From: Pseudomonadota bacterium
GTDB lineage: Bacteria > Pseudomonadota > Gammaproteobacteria > Steroidobacterales > Steroidobacteraceae
DNA length: 64,000 bases
Assembly (NCBI GenBank): GCA_021822385.1
Contig: JAKARC010000002.1
Coordinates: 100,352 to 164,351 of the forward strand
Direction of reading: 5' to 3'
Shown: positions 33,684 through 41,758 of the stretch, one piece after another
Position numbering within the stretch: the first letter of the stretch is position 1
How the letters are laid out: every line of letters begins with the position of its first letter
The notes under the pieces: generated by a model
Databases searched by the model: none
The model's input: only the letters and a program-made list of their open reading frames with translations
What the model was told of the DNA's origin: nothing
Translations under genes and position numbers: made by a program

Positions 33684-35050
33684 TCAGCGTGCCCCGCTGC
33701 CGGCACCGAAGGCTTGAAGCCGGGACCGGAGGTGATTTTTCGCCGCGGATCATACAGCGTCTCGCTCCGACCGGCCGCGACCTGCTGCAGATAGGTCTCG
33801 AACTCGGCCTTGCGTGCCGGCCAATCGATGCCGAGCTTCTCCATCAGCGTCTCTGTTGGCGAGGCGTGCCAATGCGATTGCACGATCTTATAGGGATGCG
33901 CACCGCAGACGAGCGCAGCGAACTGGCAATCGGCCAAAACCGGCAGGCTAACCGGCCGGCCATCCGCCTTGCTGATCCATTGATTCTTGTCAAGTGTGGT
34001 GATGCAACCGGTGTCGTGGCCGATCATCACATCAGCGTGCGCCTGCTCCACCGCGACGCGAATCTTGCGATCAATGGCAAACGAGCGCGTGAACTCGCGC
34101 TCGGAAATGATGTGCCGGAAGCCGAAGCCACAGCAGTCGTACCAGGTCTCGTAATCAATGACCTGCGTGCCGAGTGTCTGCATGATGCCGGTCGAAACGG
34201 CGACGCGGTTGCCATCCAGCACCTTGTCATCGTAGATGACATCCTCGGGCACCATCTTGTACACATGACAGGCCGGATGCACGGTCACTCGGATCTGGCT
34301 GCAATCGATGGTCTGCAGCTTCTTGACCTCTTCGCGCACAACATGCAGCCACTCGGCATAGTGCACGATTTCCTCCGGTATCAGCAGCTTCCCGTCGACC
34401 AGCCGGCCAAGCTTGCCGAGAATCTGCCGCATTCGCTCGCGCAATTTCCCCGATTGCAACAAGTAGCCGCGCACTTCTTTGTAATTGCCGAAAGAAGTGC
34501 CGCAGTGCACCAGGGGATAATAATAGCCGGCCGGCAGGCCCTGCGCTTGGGCGGCCACGTATGCCTGGTGAAAATTGCGCAGGAACACCGCAGCGAGGCT
34601 CTCGATGTTACCGATGCCCGAGCCATGATAGTTCCACGCGGTACACGAGGTCTGGTCGGTCTCATCCAGATACTCCGTGCCCAGGCGATTCATGAGCCAC
34701 AGGAGCGAGGCCGGATAGCCAGGAATATTGCCGCACTGGCCGCAGGATTTATGGTGCCATAGCCGCAGCGTTGGAATCTTCTTTTCCCACCCGTACAGGG
34801 TGCGAACCAGCACCGGCTTGTGCTCCTCGGTGACACGGTGCACCACGATCTCCCCGTCCTTCTCGAGCTGCCACATGGCATCGCGGACATCGGCCACCCG
34901 GTCCTTGCCGGTGAGCATGGAGCGCCGGTTGATGACCTGCTCCACCCAGGCCGTGGCCACCTGCGCATCCTTGCCGGCAAGCCGACTGCTCCGCCACTCG
35001 GGACCATGACCGGTGAAACGCTCGCCCGGAATATGCTCATCTGCTGTCAT
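33680..35050 (-). CDS. hdrB1: heterodisulfide-reductase-like subunit sHdrB1
   Basis: 456 aa. HdrB-like with cysteine motifs HHKSCGQCGNIPGYP, HPACHVYK, YDCCGFGFRH, GHDTGCITTLD and DCQFAALVCGAHP. It is larger than hdrB2 because of an N-terminal region (HIPGERFTGHGPEW onward) found in sHdrB1. Located between hdrC1 and hdrA. With HdrC1 it forms one of the two HdrBC-like modules. Confidence 0.93.
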   Translation of the reverse strand: MTADEHIPGERFTGHGPEWRSSRLAGKDAQVATAWVEQVINRRSMLTGKDRVADVRDAMWQLEKDGEIVVHRVTEEHKPVLVRTLYGWEKKIPTLRLWHHKSCGQCGNIPGYPASLLWLMNRLGTEYLDETDQTSCTAWNYHGSGIGNIESLAAVFLRNFHQAYVAAQAQGLPAGYYYPLVHCGTSFGNYKEVRGYLLQSGKLRERMRQILGKLGRLVDGKLLIPEEIVHYAEWLHVVREEVKKLQTIDCSQIRVTVHPACHVYKMVPEDVIYDDKVLDGNRVAVSTGIMQTLGTQVIDYETWYDCCGFGFRHIISEREFTRSFAIDRKIRVAVEQAHADVMIGHDTGCITTLDKNQWISKADGRPVSLPVLADCQFAALVCGAHPYKIVQSHWHASPTETLMEKLGIDWPARKAEFETYLQQVAAGRSETLYDPRRKITSGPGFKPSVPAAGHAE

Positions 35051-35113
35051 GACTGCCGCCTCCGCTACCGTTGCTCGAGAGAATCAGCTGCTCGGGATAC
35101 CACCGCGGGTTAC

Positions 35114-35869
35114 TTACGCCTCCGCCTGCTCTGCCTGCTCCTCCTGCCACTCAGAATACTCATCACGCTTATCCTCCATGATGTCCCGGATCACGTCGAA
35201 AAGATTGGGATCGATCGTCTCCAGACTATCGATCACACCGGTTTCCTCCCAGATCGTATACAACTCGACCGAGGTCTTAAGATTAACCTCCCAGGCGGTC
35301 TTGGTGGTGTGCAGAGTCGGCACCGGGATCGCTTTGCGCAGCACCTCAAGCGGCGCGTCGACCTTGGAGATATTCGGTCCCCAGTCCGGAAACGCATCCC
35401 GACTGATCATGTCCGGCGAAAGCTGGTTGCCGGTCGAGATGAGCTTCAACATGACACGACTGAACGGGCGCAACACGTTCTTGGCCGACTCCATGCCATG
35501 CTTGATCGCCACCTCCCGCATCAGCATCACCAGCCCGCCCGGCGAGTTTCCAAACGGGCAGCGCGCTGCGCAGGTGTAGCACTGCGCGCACGCCCAGATC
35601 TTCTCCTGCATCGCATCGTAGATGCCTTCGAGATTTTCCGTCCACAACAGCTGCACGATCTCGCGCGGACTGTAGTCGTAGTAATGCGCCGACGGACAGG
35701 TCGCAGTGCAGATGCCGCAATTGAGGCAACCGTTGAGTTGGTGATCGAATCTGAGGTCGGACTGAATGTCCTGGAATATCGCCTCGAGTTTGGTTCGGTC
35801 GAGCGGCGCATCTGCGGACACCGGATCGCCGATGTGCTCCTGAACTCTGCTCGTGTGCTCGTGCGTCAC
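35114..35869 (-). CDS. hdrC1: heterodisulfide-reductase-like iron-sulfur subunit sHdrC1
   Basis: 251 aa, GTG start. Two [4Fe-4S] motifs: CLNCGICTATCPSAHYYDYSP and CAQCYTCAARCPFGNSPGG. The C-terminus is strongly acidic (EDKRDEYSEWQEEQAEQAEA). It begins about 20 bp after the dsrE stop and is followed by hdrB1 after 63 bp. Confidence 0.93.
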   Translation of the reverse strand: MTHEHTSRVQEHIGDPVSADAPLDRTKLEAIFQDIQSDLRFDHQLNGCLNCGICTATCPSAHYYDYSPREIVQLLWTENLEGIYDAMQEKIWACAQCYTCAARCPFGNSPGGLVMLMREVAIKHGMESAKNVLRPFSRVMLKLISTGNQLSPDMISRDAFPDWGPNISKVDAPLEVLRKAIPVPTLHTTKTAWEVNLKTSVELYTIWEETGVIDSLETIDPNLFDVIRDIMEDKRDEYSEWQEEQAEQAEA

Positions 35870-35889
35870 GTCACCGCTCCACGGATTGA

Positions 35890-36267
35890 TCAGTAGCTGA
35901 GCACTCGATAGTCATCGTCCATGACACGCTCGATCAGGTACGCGCCACCGATGATGCCACTGCACTCGGGAATCAGATCCTCCTGCGTCATGCCGAACAG
36001 ATCGAGGTTCGGCGAACAGCACCAGAACTTCACCCCCGCCTCGTGCGCGTCCTTGATGAAATCCAATACCGATTTCGGCGAACCGTTCTTCACGAACAAC
36101 TGCTCGGCGACGCCCTTGCGCAGGAGTCTCCCGGCGGTTGCAGTGCACACGACCTCGACTTCAAAATCCATCGCCGCCGCCACGGTTGCCTGGAATATCG
36201 GCGCGCCCAGCTCCTCCCCATTGCGTGGATCGGTGTTGGCCATCACGATGATCAGCTTAGATGCCAT
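35890..36267 (-). CDS. DsrE-family sulfur carrier at head of shdr operon (DsrE3C-like)
   Basis: 125 aa DsrE/F fold: KLIIVMANTDPRNGEELGAPIFQATVAAAMDFEVEV. Candidate sulfur-carrying cysteines are the adjacent pair Cys83-Cys84 (KFWCCSPNL) and Cys102 (IPECSG). DsrE3C-type proteins pass sulfane sulfur with TusA to the sHdr complex. First gene of the shdr operon, downstream of an 85-bp AT-rich spacer that is the likely promoter. Confidence 0.88.
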   Translation of the reverse strand: MASKLIIVMANTDPRNGEELGAPIFQATVAAAMDFEVEVVCTATAGRLLRKGVAEQLFVKNGSPKSVLDFIKDAHEAGVKFWCCSPNLDLFGMTQEDLIPECSGIIGGAYLIERVMDDDYRVLSY

Positions 36268-36352
36268 TTCCGCCCGCCTCGCGCCCGACGCTGCGTCGTC
36301 GACCCCAGCGCCATTGCGCCTAATAAGTTATTAATAATCACTAATAGTTTAT
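36268..36352 (-). promoter_or_regulatory. AT-rich promoter/operator candidate for the dsrE-shdr operon
   Basis: The only sizeable gap in 14 kb of minus-strand genes. In a GC-rich genome, 36320-36355 is strikingly AT-rich. It contains a perfect palindrome TTATTAATAA (36328-36337) flanked by CTAATAAG (36320-36327) and CTAATAG (36341-36347). Read on the minus strand, 36333-36346 (TATTAGTGATTATT) matches 11 of 14 bases of a half-site of the inverted repeat at 41677-41710. A shared operator for the sHdrR-like repressor is plausible. Confidence 0.5.
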
Positions 36353-37105
36353 TTAGCCGTTGGCGTCAAGCTTTACCGACTGCTCGTTGACATCAGCCAC
36401 CGCCATCAGCCGCAGTGCCTGGGTCAGGCCCGCCATCACCGCCGCGAGCGCCGCCTCGATCTCGGTCTGCACGGCCCTGAGCTCATGCAGAGCCGCGGCG
36501 GTGTCGGCCGGCGTCTCGGCGAACTCCATGATCAGATCCTCGATGATGGCCGACTTGATGCCCGGGTGACCGGCAAAGCCAAAGGCGCGCTCACCGAGCT
36601 GAAACAGCGCCCAGCGCAGTCGTTCGTCGCGCGCGAGCACCTGCGCCGCTTCCGGTAACGCCACTGCATCACGTCCGTAGCGCACCACCGGATAACGGTC
36701 CGGCAACCACCCACCCAGGGCATGCGCCACAATGCGCCGAGCCACGCCGACTTCGAAGGTGAGCGCGCCGGCACGGGCACTACCGCCGGCCGCAAGCGCC
36801 AGCACCTGGGCGCCAAGTCCGAATCCGAGCACAGGAACCCCGTCGGCAAGCGCAGCCTTAACCAGTGCCATCTCAGGTTCGAGCGAAGGCAGGCAGGTCG
36901 CGCCCGGCACGACGCCCCACGGACCGCCCCCGAGCAACACCAACCCGTCGACGATCTCGGCCGGACGGGGCAGCCGTCCGCCCGCGGTGAAGGGACGGAA
37001 GTATCGAAACCGTATGCCGCGCCCCTGCAGATGCTCTTCGATGTAACCGAGATACTCCGCTGCGGTGTGCTGAATGACAGCGAGGTTCTTCGCGGCTGTG
37101 GACAT
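36353..37105 (-). CDS. class-I glutamine-amidotransferase-like protein lacking the nucleophile
   Basis: 250 aa. The fold is recognisable by IVDGLVLLGGGPWGV, PVLGFGLGAQVLALAAGG and FGFAGHPGIKSAIIEDL. The catalytic elbow normally reads G-I-C-x-G-H-Q; here it is GFGLGAQ, so the nucleophilic Cys is Gly96 and the following His is Ala. The His-Pro-Glu triad segment is HPGI. It therefore cannot be a standard glutaminase and may bind a ligand or act structurally. It lies 7 bp after sLpl. GATase-like genes occur near lipS genes in related loci as far as I recall. Confidence 0.8.
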   Translation of the reverse strand: MSTAAKNLAVIQHTAAEYLGYIEEHLQGRGIRFRYFRPFTAGGRLPRPAEIVDGLVLLGGGPWGVVPGATCLPSLEPEMALVKAALADGVPVLGFGLGAQVLALAAGGSARAGALTFEVGVARRIVAHALGGWLPDRYPVVRYGRDAVALPEAAQVLARDERLRWALFQLGERAFGFAGHPGIKSAIIEDLIMEFAETPADTAAALHELRAVQTEIEAALAAVMAGLTQALRLMAVADVNEQSVKLDANG

Positions 37106-37112
37106 GATGCTG

Positions 37113-38192
37113 TCAGGCCGCCGGTGCCGCCAGGGCCGCCTCGATCGAGCGGCGAAAATCCGCGGCAGTTACCGACAACATACTCGCCGGATACTCGCGA
37201 AAAAACCCCTCGATCGTCACACTGGCGGCCTCGGCATCCACACCGCGCAGACGGCTCTCCAAATCAAATACCAGCCGTGGCGGAGCAACAAAAAAATCCC
37301 CGCTGATCAGCACCTGACCAATCCGCCGGCCACCGGGTCCCTCACGCCGCACGTGCGTGGTGATCGTCCCGCCGGGTCCCGTGGCCGTTCCGGTTGCGAT
37401 GTATCCATCGCTCGGCGGACCGTCGATCTCGGTGACGAACTGCTCCTGTCCAATCTGTGCGTCATGCAGCTGCCGCCCACGCTCGAGCAGAACCCGCTGC
37501 TCGGCGGCGCCCGCGGAAACAAAGGTCAAGCCCAGTTGCTGCTGAAATCCCCACAGCAATGCCTGCTCAACTTGCCCCATGCTCGGTGTCTGCGCTCCCA
37601 TCAGCTCACGCAGACTCACCACGCGCTGCGCGGGCGAGTCGAGTCCGTGCCGGAGCATCTTGGCCCGTGGCACGCGCAACGCACCCAGCATGGCTGTGCT
37701 GTCGAGGCCGATAAGCACCGTGCCCTGATAGAGCAGCGTATCGCCGTCGAAAAACCCTCCCGTTCCGCCGATTTTACGGCCTCCGACCTCCAGATCGTTG
37801 CGTGGGCGAAACCGCACCTCGACCCCAAGACGGCTGAGGCCCGCCGCCGCCGCCTCGCACACCGAGCGGGCCACCTCCGCAAGGGCGCCGCTGCCAAGGG
37901 CACCGCGCTGAAACACGAGCGCCCAGCCGAGCTGCTGCGGATCGAGATAGATGGCGCCGCCGCCAGTGATGCGCCGCCCCACTTCGACACCGTTGCGCCG
38001 GCAGAACTCCAGATCGATCTCAGCGCTCAGCGACTGATGGCGGCCAACCAGCGCACTCGGTTGAAACTGGATGAAGCGCAACGCGTCGCCCAGCTGGCCG
38101 GCTTGGTGCAGCTCGAGCATCGCCTGGTCGAGGGCGATGTTGAATCGTCCCCGCCTCACACCGGTAGCGAAAACGTGCACTGGCCCGCTCAC
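37113..38192 (-). CDS. slpl: sLpl lipoate-protein ligase of the sulfur-oxidation system
   Basis: 359 aa from a GTG start that overlaps the preceding stop (GTGA) and has GGAGGA just upstream. LplA-type catalytic domain: RRITGGGAIYLDPQQLGWAL (73-92) and the essential Lys140 in GGRKIGGTGGFF, then a C-terminal accessory domain (residues about 255-359), so it is of the full-length sLpl(AB) type. It attaches lipoate or an octanoyl precursor to LbpA. Operon with LipS-type radical-SAM genes. Confidence 0.9.
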   Translation of the reverse strand: MSGPVHVFATGVRRGRFNIALDQAMLELHQAGQLGDALRFIQFQPSALVGRHQSLSAEIDLEFCRRNGVEVGRRITGGGAIYLDPQQLGWALVFQRGALGSGALAEVARSVCEAAAAGLSRLGVEVRFRPRNDLEVGGRKIGGTGGFFDGDTLLYQGTVLIGLDSTAMLGALRVPRAKMLRHGLDSPAQRVVSLRELMGAQTPSMGQVEQALLWGFQQQLGLTFVSAGAAEQRVLLERGRQLHDAQIGQEQFVTEIDGPPSDGYIATGTATGPGGTITTHVRREGPGGRRIGQVLISGDFFVAPPRLVFDLESRLRGVDAEAASVTIEGFFREYPASMLSVTAADFRRSIEAALAAPAA

Positions 38193-39448
38193 GCGTCCTC
38201 CTGCACCACCGGTACGGCAAGCTGTCGCCGGATGCGGCGTACATCCGCGCGGTTCGGCGCGAATGGAAAACTTGCGATATCGCTCGGCGGCGAATCTCCG
38301 TATGGCCGATCGCACGCCGAAATGTCATCCCGAAACTTGCCGGGACAACCGGAGGTGCGAAAGGCCACACCCGCATCGATAACCCGATCAAGCTCCGCTC
38401 TGGGCAGGCCGAAGTCAACGACCCGGCCCTGCGCATCGAAGCGCATCTGCTCATACCTTACCCCGGCGTAGTCGATCAGGTAGCGCGCGAGTTGCACGCG
38501 CCGCCACTGGTCGCGCGGCGTGGCCGGCAGGTGATCCATGAGCGAGCCTTGCTCGGGAAAGAAACAGAACAGGTGACTGTGCCCGCCGAGATCAACCAGC
38601 TGTTGTACCAGGCGCAATGCCTCGTACTCCGTCTCGCCCATCCCAATAATGACGTGCGCGCCGAACTTCTGCGGCCCGAACACATCACGGGCTGCAAGGA
38701 GGATTTCCCAGTATTTGCTCCACTTGTGCGGCGACTGCACGCCTTTGCCGCGGGTACGATCGAAGATCGCCGGAGTTGCCGCATCGAGCGCCACCGTGAA
38801 TATGTCGGCACCCAGATCTCTCAGTCGAATCACATCCTGCCGACTCATGGTGGTGGGGTTAGAGAGAATCGAGACCGGGATGGAGAGCGGATCGATGCGC
38901 CGCGTCCATGCACTTAAGACTGACACCGTATCGGCATCCGAGCGCGGGTGAGTAATCATCGAAATGCACATGCGGTGAAAAGGGCTCGCTGTCCCCGCGC
39001 GTGCCACAATCTCGACGATCTGTTCCACCGGCACTGCCGGCCAGTCGACGCGAATGAAATTCCGATCGGCGTAGTCACGCTCGGCCTCGCGGTGACGCGC
39101 GAGGCCGCAATAGGCGCAGTTGGCGCGGCAACCCTCCGGGTAGGTCAGCAGCAGGTTCAGACATCGTGTGCACCCGCACCGGTGCATGCGCCCTGGCATC
39201 AGCCCAAGTGTCATTGCCGCCGCCGTGGAAATCTGCACGTACTCCGGCGAGCGCATGTGCGGTGCCAACATGTTGTTGTTCGGGAGGTAGACTCCCCGCG
39301 GCGCAACGTCGGCCGACTTGACAGGCGCGCCATTGCGCCGTTGTGGCGGAGTGGGCGCCGGCGCTCGCGGCTGCATTGCCGCAAACGCATTGAATTCACC
39401 GGCCGCCCCGATGCGCGGCTCTTGCGCCTTGGTCGAACGGCAACTCAT
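38189..39448 (-). CDS. LipS-type radical-SAM protein, second of pair
   Basis: 419 aa from MSCRSTKAQ; ATG overlaps the previous stop (ATGA). The radical-SAM motif is EGCRANCAYCG (Cys107, 111, 114), with an upstream cysteine group CGCTRC (Cys91, 93, 96) and a late GCPGKF...ISAC, likely auxiliary-cluster ligands. Biotin-synthase-like downstream segments (GAHVIIGMGETEYEAL, LFCFFPEQGSLM). Together with the preceding gene it fits the LipS1/LipS2 pair that inserts two sulfurs into octanoyl groups. I cannot say which is LipS1. The ORF can be extended upstream, but that part is the other gene in another frame. Confidence 0.85.
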   Translation of the reverse strand: MSCRSTKAQEPRIGAAGEFNAFAAMQPRAPAPTPPQRRNGAPVKSADVAPRGVYLPNNNMLAPHMRSPEYVQISTAAAMTLGLMPGRMHRCGCTRCLNLLLTYPEGCRANCAYCGLARHREAERDYADRNFIRVDWPAVPVEQIVEIVARAGTASPFHRMCISMITHPRSDADTVSVLSAWTRRIDPLSIPVSILSNPTTMSRQDVIRLRDLGADIFTVALDAATPAIFDRTRGKGVQSPHKWSKYWEILLAARDVFGPQKFGAHVIIGMGETEYEALRLVQQLVDLGGHSHLFCFFPEQGSLMDHLPATPRDQWRRVQLARYLIDYAGVRYEQMRFDAQGRVVDFGLPRAELDRVIDAGVAFRTSGCPGKFRDDISACDRPYGDSPPSDIASFPFAPNRADVRRIRRQLAVPVVQEDA

Positions 39449-40509
39449 GCTGAAGCCTCCGCCTGTGCCCCAGTCGCCCGCGCGCAGGCACGGCCGGCCG
39501 ATGGCGCACGGCCGGGCAACTGCAGCGAACAACACGCGTGCTGCTGCTCGCTGCGGCGACCGATTGCCGCCGCGACCGCAACCGCGCCATCGGCCGGGAA
39601 TGCGATGCCGTCGAGACCGGCCAGCACTGCATAGGTGTCCGTGATGCGCTTGTGCATTCCGGGCGGTCGGGCGCAACCGAGCAGCACGCGCCGCTGCGGC
39701 AAGCGAGCACGCGCCTCGGCAAACAGCCTCCCGACCGTGCCGGGATCGGGAACAGCGAAGGTTCCCGGCGCCGCGTAGTGTGGCATCACGACCACGAGCA
39801 CCAAGGCATCGATCGGATAGCGGCTCACGATCTGTAACGCGGCGGACTCCCCGCGCACCATACCGTAGTGCAATCCGATGACGATATGCGGCGTCACCTG
39901 CATCGTGGTCGCGCACAAGGCCGCGAGCGTCGCTTCGAAATCCGCCACCGGCCGTTCGAGGTGGTACACCTCGCGAATGGTCTCCTGCGCACCAATCACG
40001 TCCATCATCGCGGTATCGACGCCCGCGGCCTCCATCGCGCGCGCGCCGCTGCGGTCCGTGAGCGCCGTGTGGATCGCGATGCGCAGGTACGGATGTTCAC
40101 GCTTCAGCCGCTCGATCACCGGATAGAACCGCTCGTAGTGAATCTCATTGCGCCGGTTGGAGCCGCCCGAGAGCAGAAACCCCCGCAGTCCCGCGCACGC
40201 GATCAGCTCGCGTACCTTACTTTCGAGCATCTGCGGCGAAGTTGCCGGCAGCATCGGCTCGAGAATTTTTGCCCGACAGTGGTCGCAGTTAAGAGCACAG
40301 GCGCCGGCAGTGACCGAGAATGCCGGGAAGCTGTTCCTTGTGCACCCGCAGAGCTCGCTGCTGGCATACGCCTTGAAGGTCGGGGTCGAGAAGCGTACCG
40401 ATCGTGCCACCGCCACCGCGCCGTCGCGCTCCAGTTCGGCCACGAGGCCCGCATCGAAGGCAGCGCCCTCGAGATCCTCAATTGCCTGCAATTTCTCCAA
40501 CCAGCTCAT
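39445..40509 (-). CDS. LipS-type radical-SAM protein, first of pair
   Basis: 354 aa from MSWLEKLQAI, preceded by GGGGGTG; an in-frame ATG at 40524 is the alternative. Radical-SAM motif CALNCDHC (Cys71, 75, 78) and two earlier cysteines in ELCGCTR (Cys54, 56) that could bind an auxiliary cluster. TIM-barrel segments: LRGFLLSGGSNRRNEIHYERF, IAIHTALTDR. Ala/Arg-rich C-terminus. Translationally coupled to both the HDAC-like gene and the second LipS-type gene. Lipoyl-synthase role inferred from context and the sLpl/LipT neighbours. Confidence 0.85.
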   Translation of the reverse strand: MSWLEKLQAIEDLEGAAFDAGLVAELERDGAVAVARSVRFSTPTFKAYASSELCGCTRNSFPAFSVTAGACALNCDHCRAKILEPMLPATSPQMLESKVRELIACAGLRGFLLSGGSNRRNEIHYERFYPVIERLKREHPYLRIAIHTALTDRSGARAMEAAGVDTAMMDVIGAQETIREVYHLERPVADFEATLAALCATTMQVTPHIVIGLHYGMVRGESAALQIVSRYPIDALVLVVVMPHYAAPGTFAVPDPGTVGRLFAEARARLPQRRVLLGCARPPGMHKRITDTYAVLAGLDGIAFPADGAVAVAAAIGRRSEQQHACCSLQLPGRAPSAGRACARATGAQAEASA

Positions 40510-40514
40510 GCTCT

Positions 40515-41639
40515 TCACCCCCATGCTGTAACCGCTGCAGGCGGTCCCAGGAGCGCGGTCACGGCGGCGCGCACCGGTCCCTCGTGCGGCGGATCGGCGA
40601 GCGTGCACAACCACCGCGGATCAACCGCCTCATCGTCGATGAGCTCGCTCGACAGACCTGCCAGAATACGCCGCGCCGCAGACGGCAGGCGGTCGGGAAT
40701 CTTCCGGCCGCTCAGTCGTCCCCACAACCCCGTCCAGCACCGCGCCACCGTCCAGGGATTGTAGCCACCGCCGCCGAGCACAACGGCGGCCGGCGCCGTC
40801 CGCACCAGCGCCTCGACCGCCCGCCACAGCGCCGCGTTGCTCAACGCAAGACCGCACAGCGGATCACCGGCCAACCCATCGACACCACAGGTAATAACCA
40901 CGGCCTGCGGCCGCAGGGCGCGCGCATACGGCAACAGTGCGGCGCGCAGCAGGAACCGCAGCTCCGTGTCGTTGAAACCCCGGGGCACGGGGAAATTCCT
41001 CGAGCGGCCGCCGCCAAAATCATCCACAGCGCCGGTGAACGGCCAGCGTTTTGCCTCGTGAATCGACAGGGTGTGGATGCGCGGATCGTCACGCACCGCA
41101 TCCTGCACACCGTCGCAGTGATGGGCATCAAGATCAACATACAGGATACGCTTCAGGCCGCGCTCAGCGAAACCACGCAGCGCGAACACCGGGTCATTGA
41201 AGTAACAGAAGCCACTGGCACGGCCCGGACGACCGTGGTGAGTGCCGCCGGCCGGATGAAACACGACATGCCCCTCAAGCGCCAGCTCGACCGCACGCAC
41301 CGAGCCCCCGACGGTCGCCGCAGCGCGGGCAAACACTCCGGGAAACACCGGATTCTCTCTCGTTCCTATCCCAAAGCGCTCGCGTATGTCGATCGTGGCG
41401 AAACCTGCCGCATCCGCCGCTTGCAGAGCAGCGATGTACTCCGTGCTGTGGAAACGGCCAAGTTCCAGTTCCGTGGCCGCGGGACTGTCGCGCATTTGCC
41501 TGTCATCGAGCCAGCCCAGGGCTGCGCACAGCGCAAGCACCGTTCTAAGCCGCGGAATAGACAAAGGATGTCCGGCACCGAAACCCGGCGCACTCGCCGC
41601 TGTTCCAACGATCAACAGCGCTTGCTCGCTTGCTCGCAT
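40515..41639 (-). CDS. class-I HDAC/AcuC-like zinc deacylase
   Basis: 374 aa arginase/deacetylase-fold enzyme. The active site is intact: His134-His135 in GGTHHGRPGRASGFCYFND, zinc ligands Asp171 and His173 in DLDAHHCDGV, the third Asp in GVDGLAGDPLCG, and the catalytic Tyr in LGGGGYNPWT. AcuC deacetylates acetyl-CoA synthetase in Bacillus, but no acs gene is present. It is the first gene of the lipoate-assembly operon and overlaps the LipS-type gene, which suggests a lysine-deacylase role on a lipoyl or acyl-protein in this pathway. Substrate unproven. Confidence 0.88.
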   Translation of the reverse strand: MRASEQALLIVGTAASAPGFGAGHPLSIPRLRTVLALCAALGWLDDRQMRDSPAATELELGRFHSTEYIAALQAADAAGFATIDIRERFGIGTRENPVFPGVFARAAATVGGSVRAVELALEGHVVFHPAGGTHHGRPGRASGFCYFNDPVFALRGFAERGLKRILYVDLDAHHCDGVQDAVRDDPRIHTLSIHEAKRWPFTGAVDDFGGGRSRNFPVPRGFNDTELRFLLRAALLPYARALRPQAVVITCGVDGLAGDPLCGLALSNAALWRAVEALVRTAPAAVVLGGGGYNPWTVARCWTGLWGRLSGRKIPDRLPSAARRILAGLSSELIDDEAVDPRWLCTLADPPHEGPVRAAVTALLGPPAAVTAWG

Positions 41640-41676
41640 GCGCCAAGCCCGCCCCGCTCGTTCATTTTTTTCAGGC

Positions 41677-41710
41677 TATCAGTGATTGCTTATTTTAGCA
41701 ATGTCTGATA
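41677..41710. promoter_or_regulatory. 34-bp inverted repeat between divergent sulfur operons
   Basis: TATCAGTGATTGCT (41677-41690), a TATTTT spacer, then AGCAATGTCTGATA (41697-41710). The arms match at 12 of 14 positions as reverse complements. It lies in the 119-bp divergent region between the HDAC/lip operon and dsrE2-tusA, about 40-50 bp from each start, and is AT-rich against a GC-rich background. Probable operator controlling both directions; the sHdrR-like protein is the obvious candidate. Confidence 0.65.
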
Positions 41711-41758
41711 ACTTGTGGGTAAATACAACGCGCAAACCTTGGGGGTCGAAACAAACCT

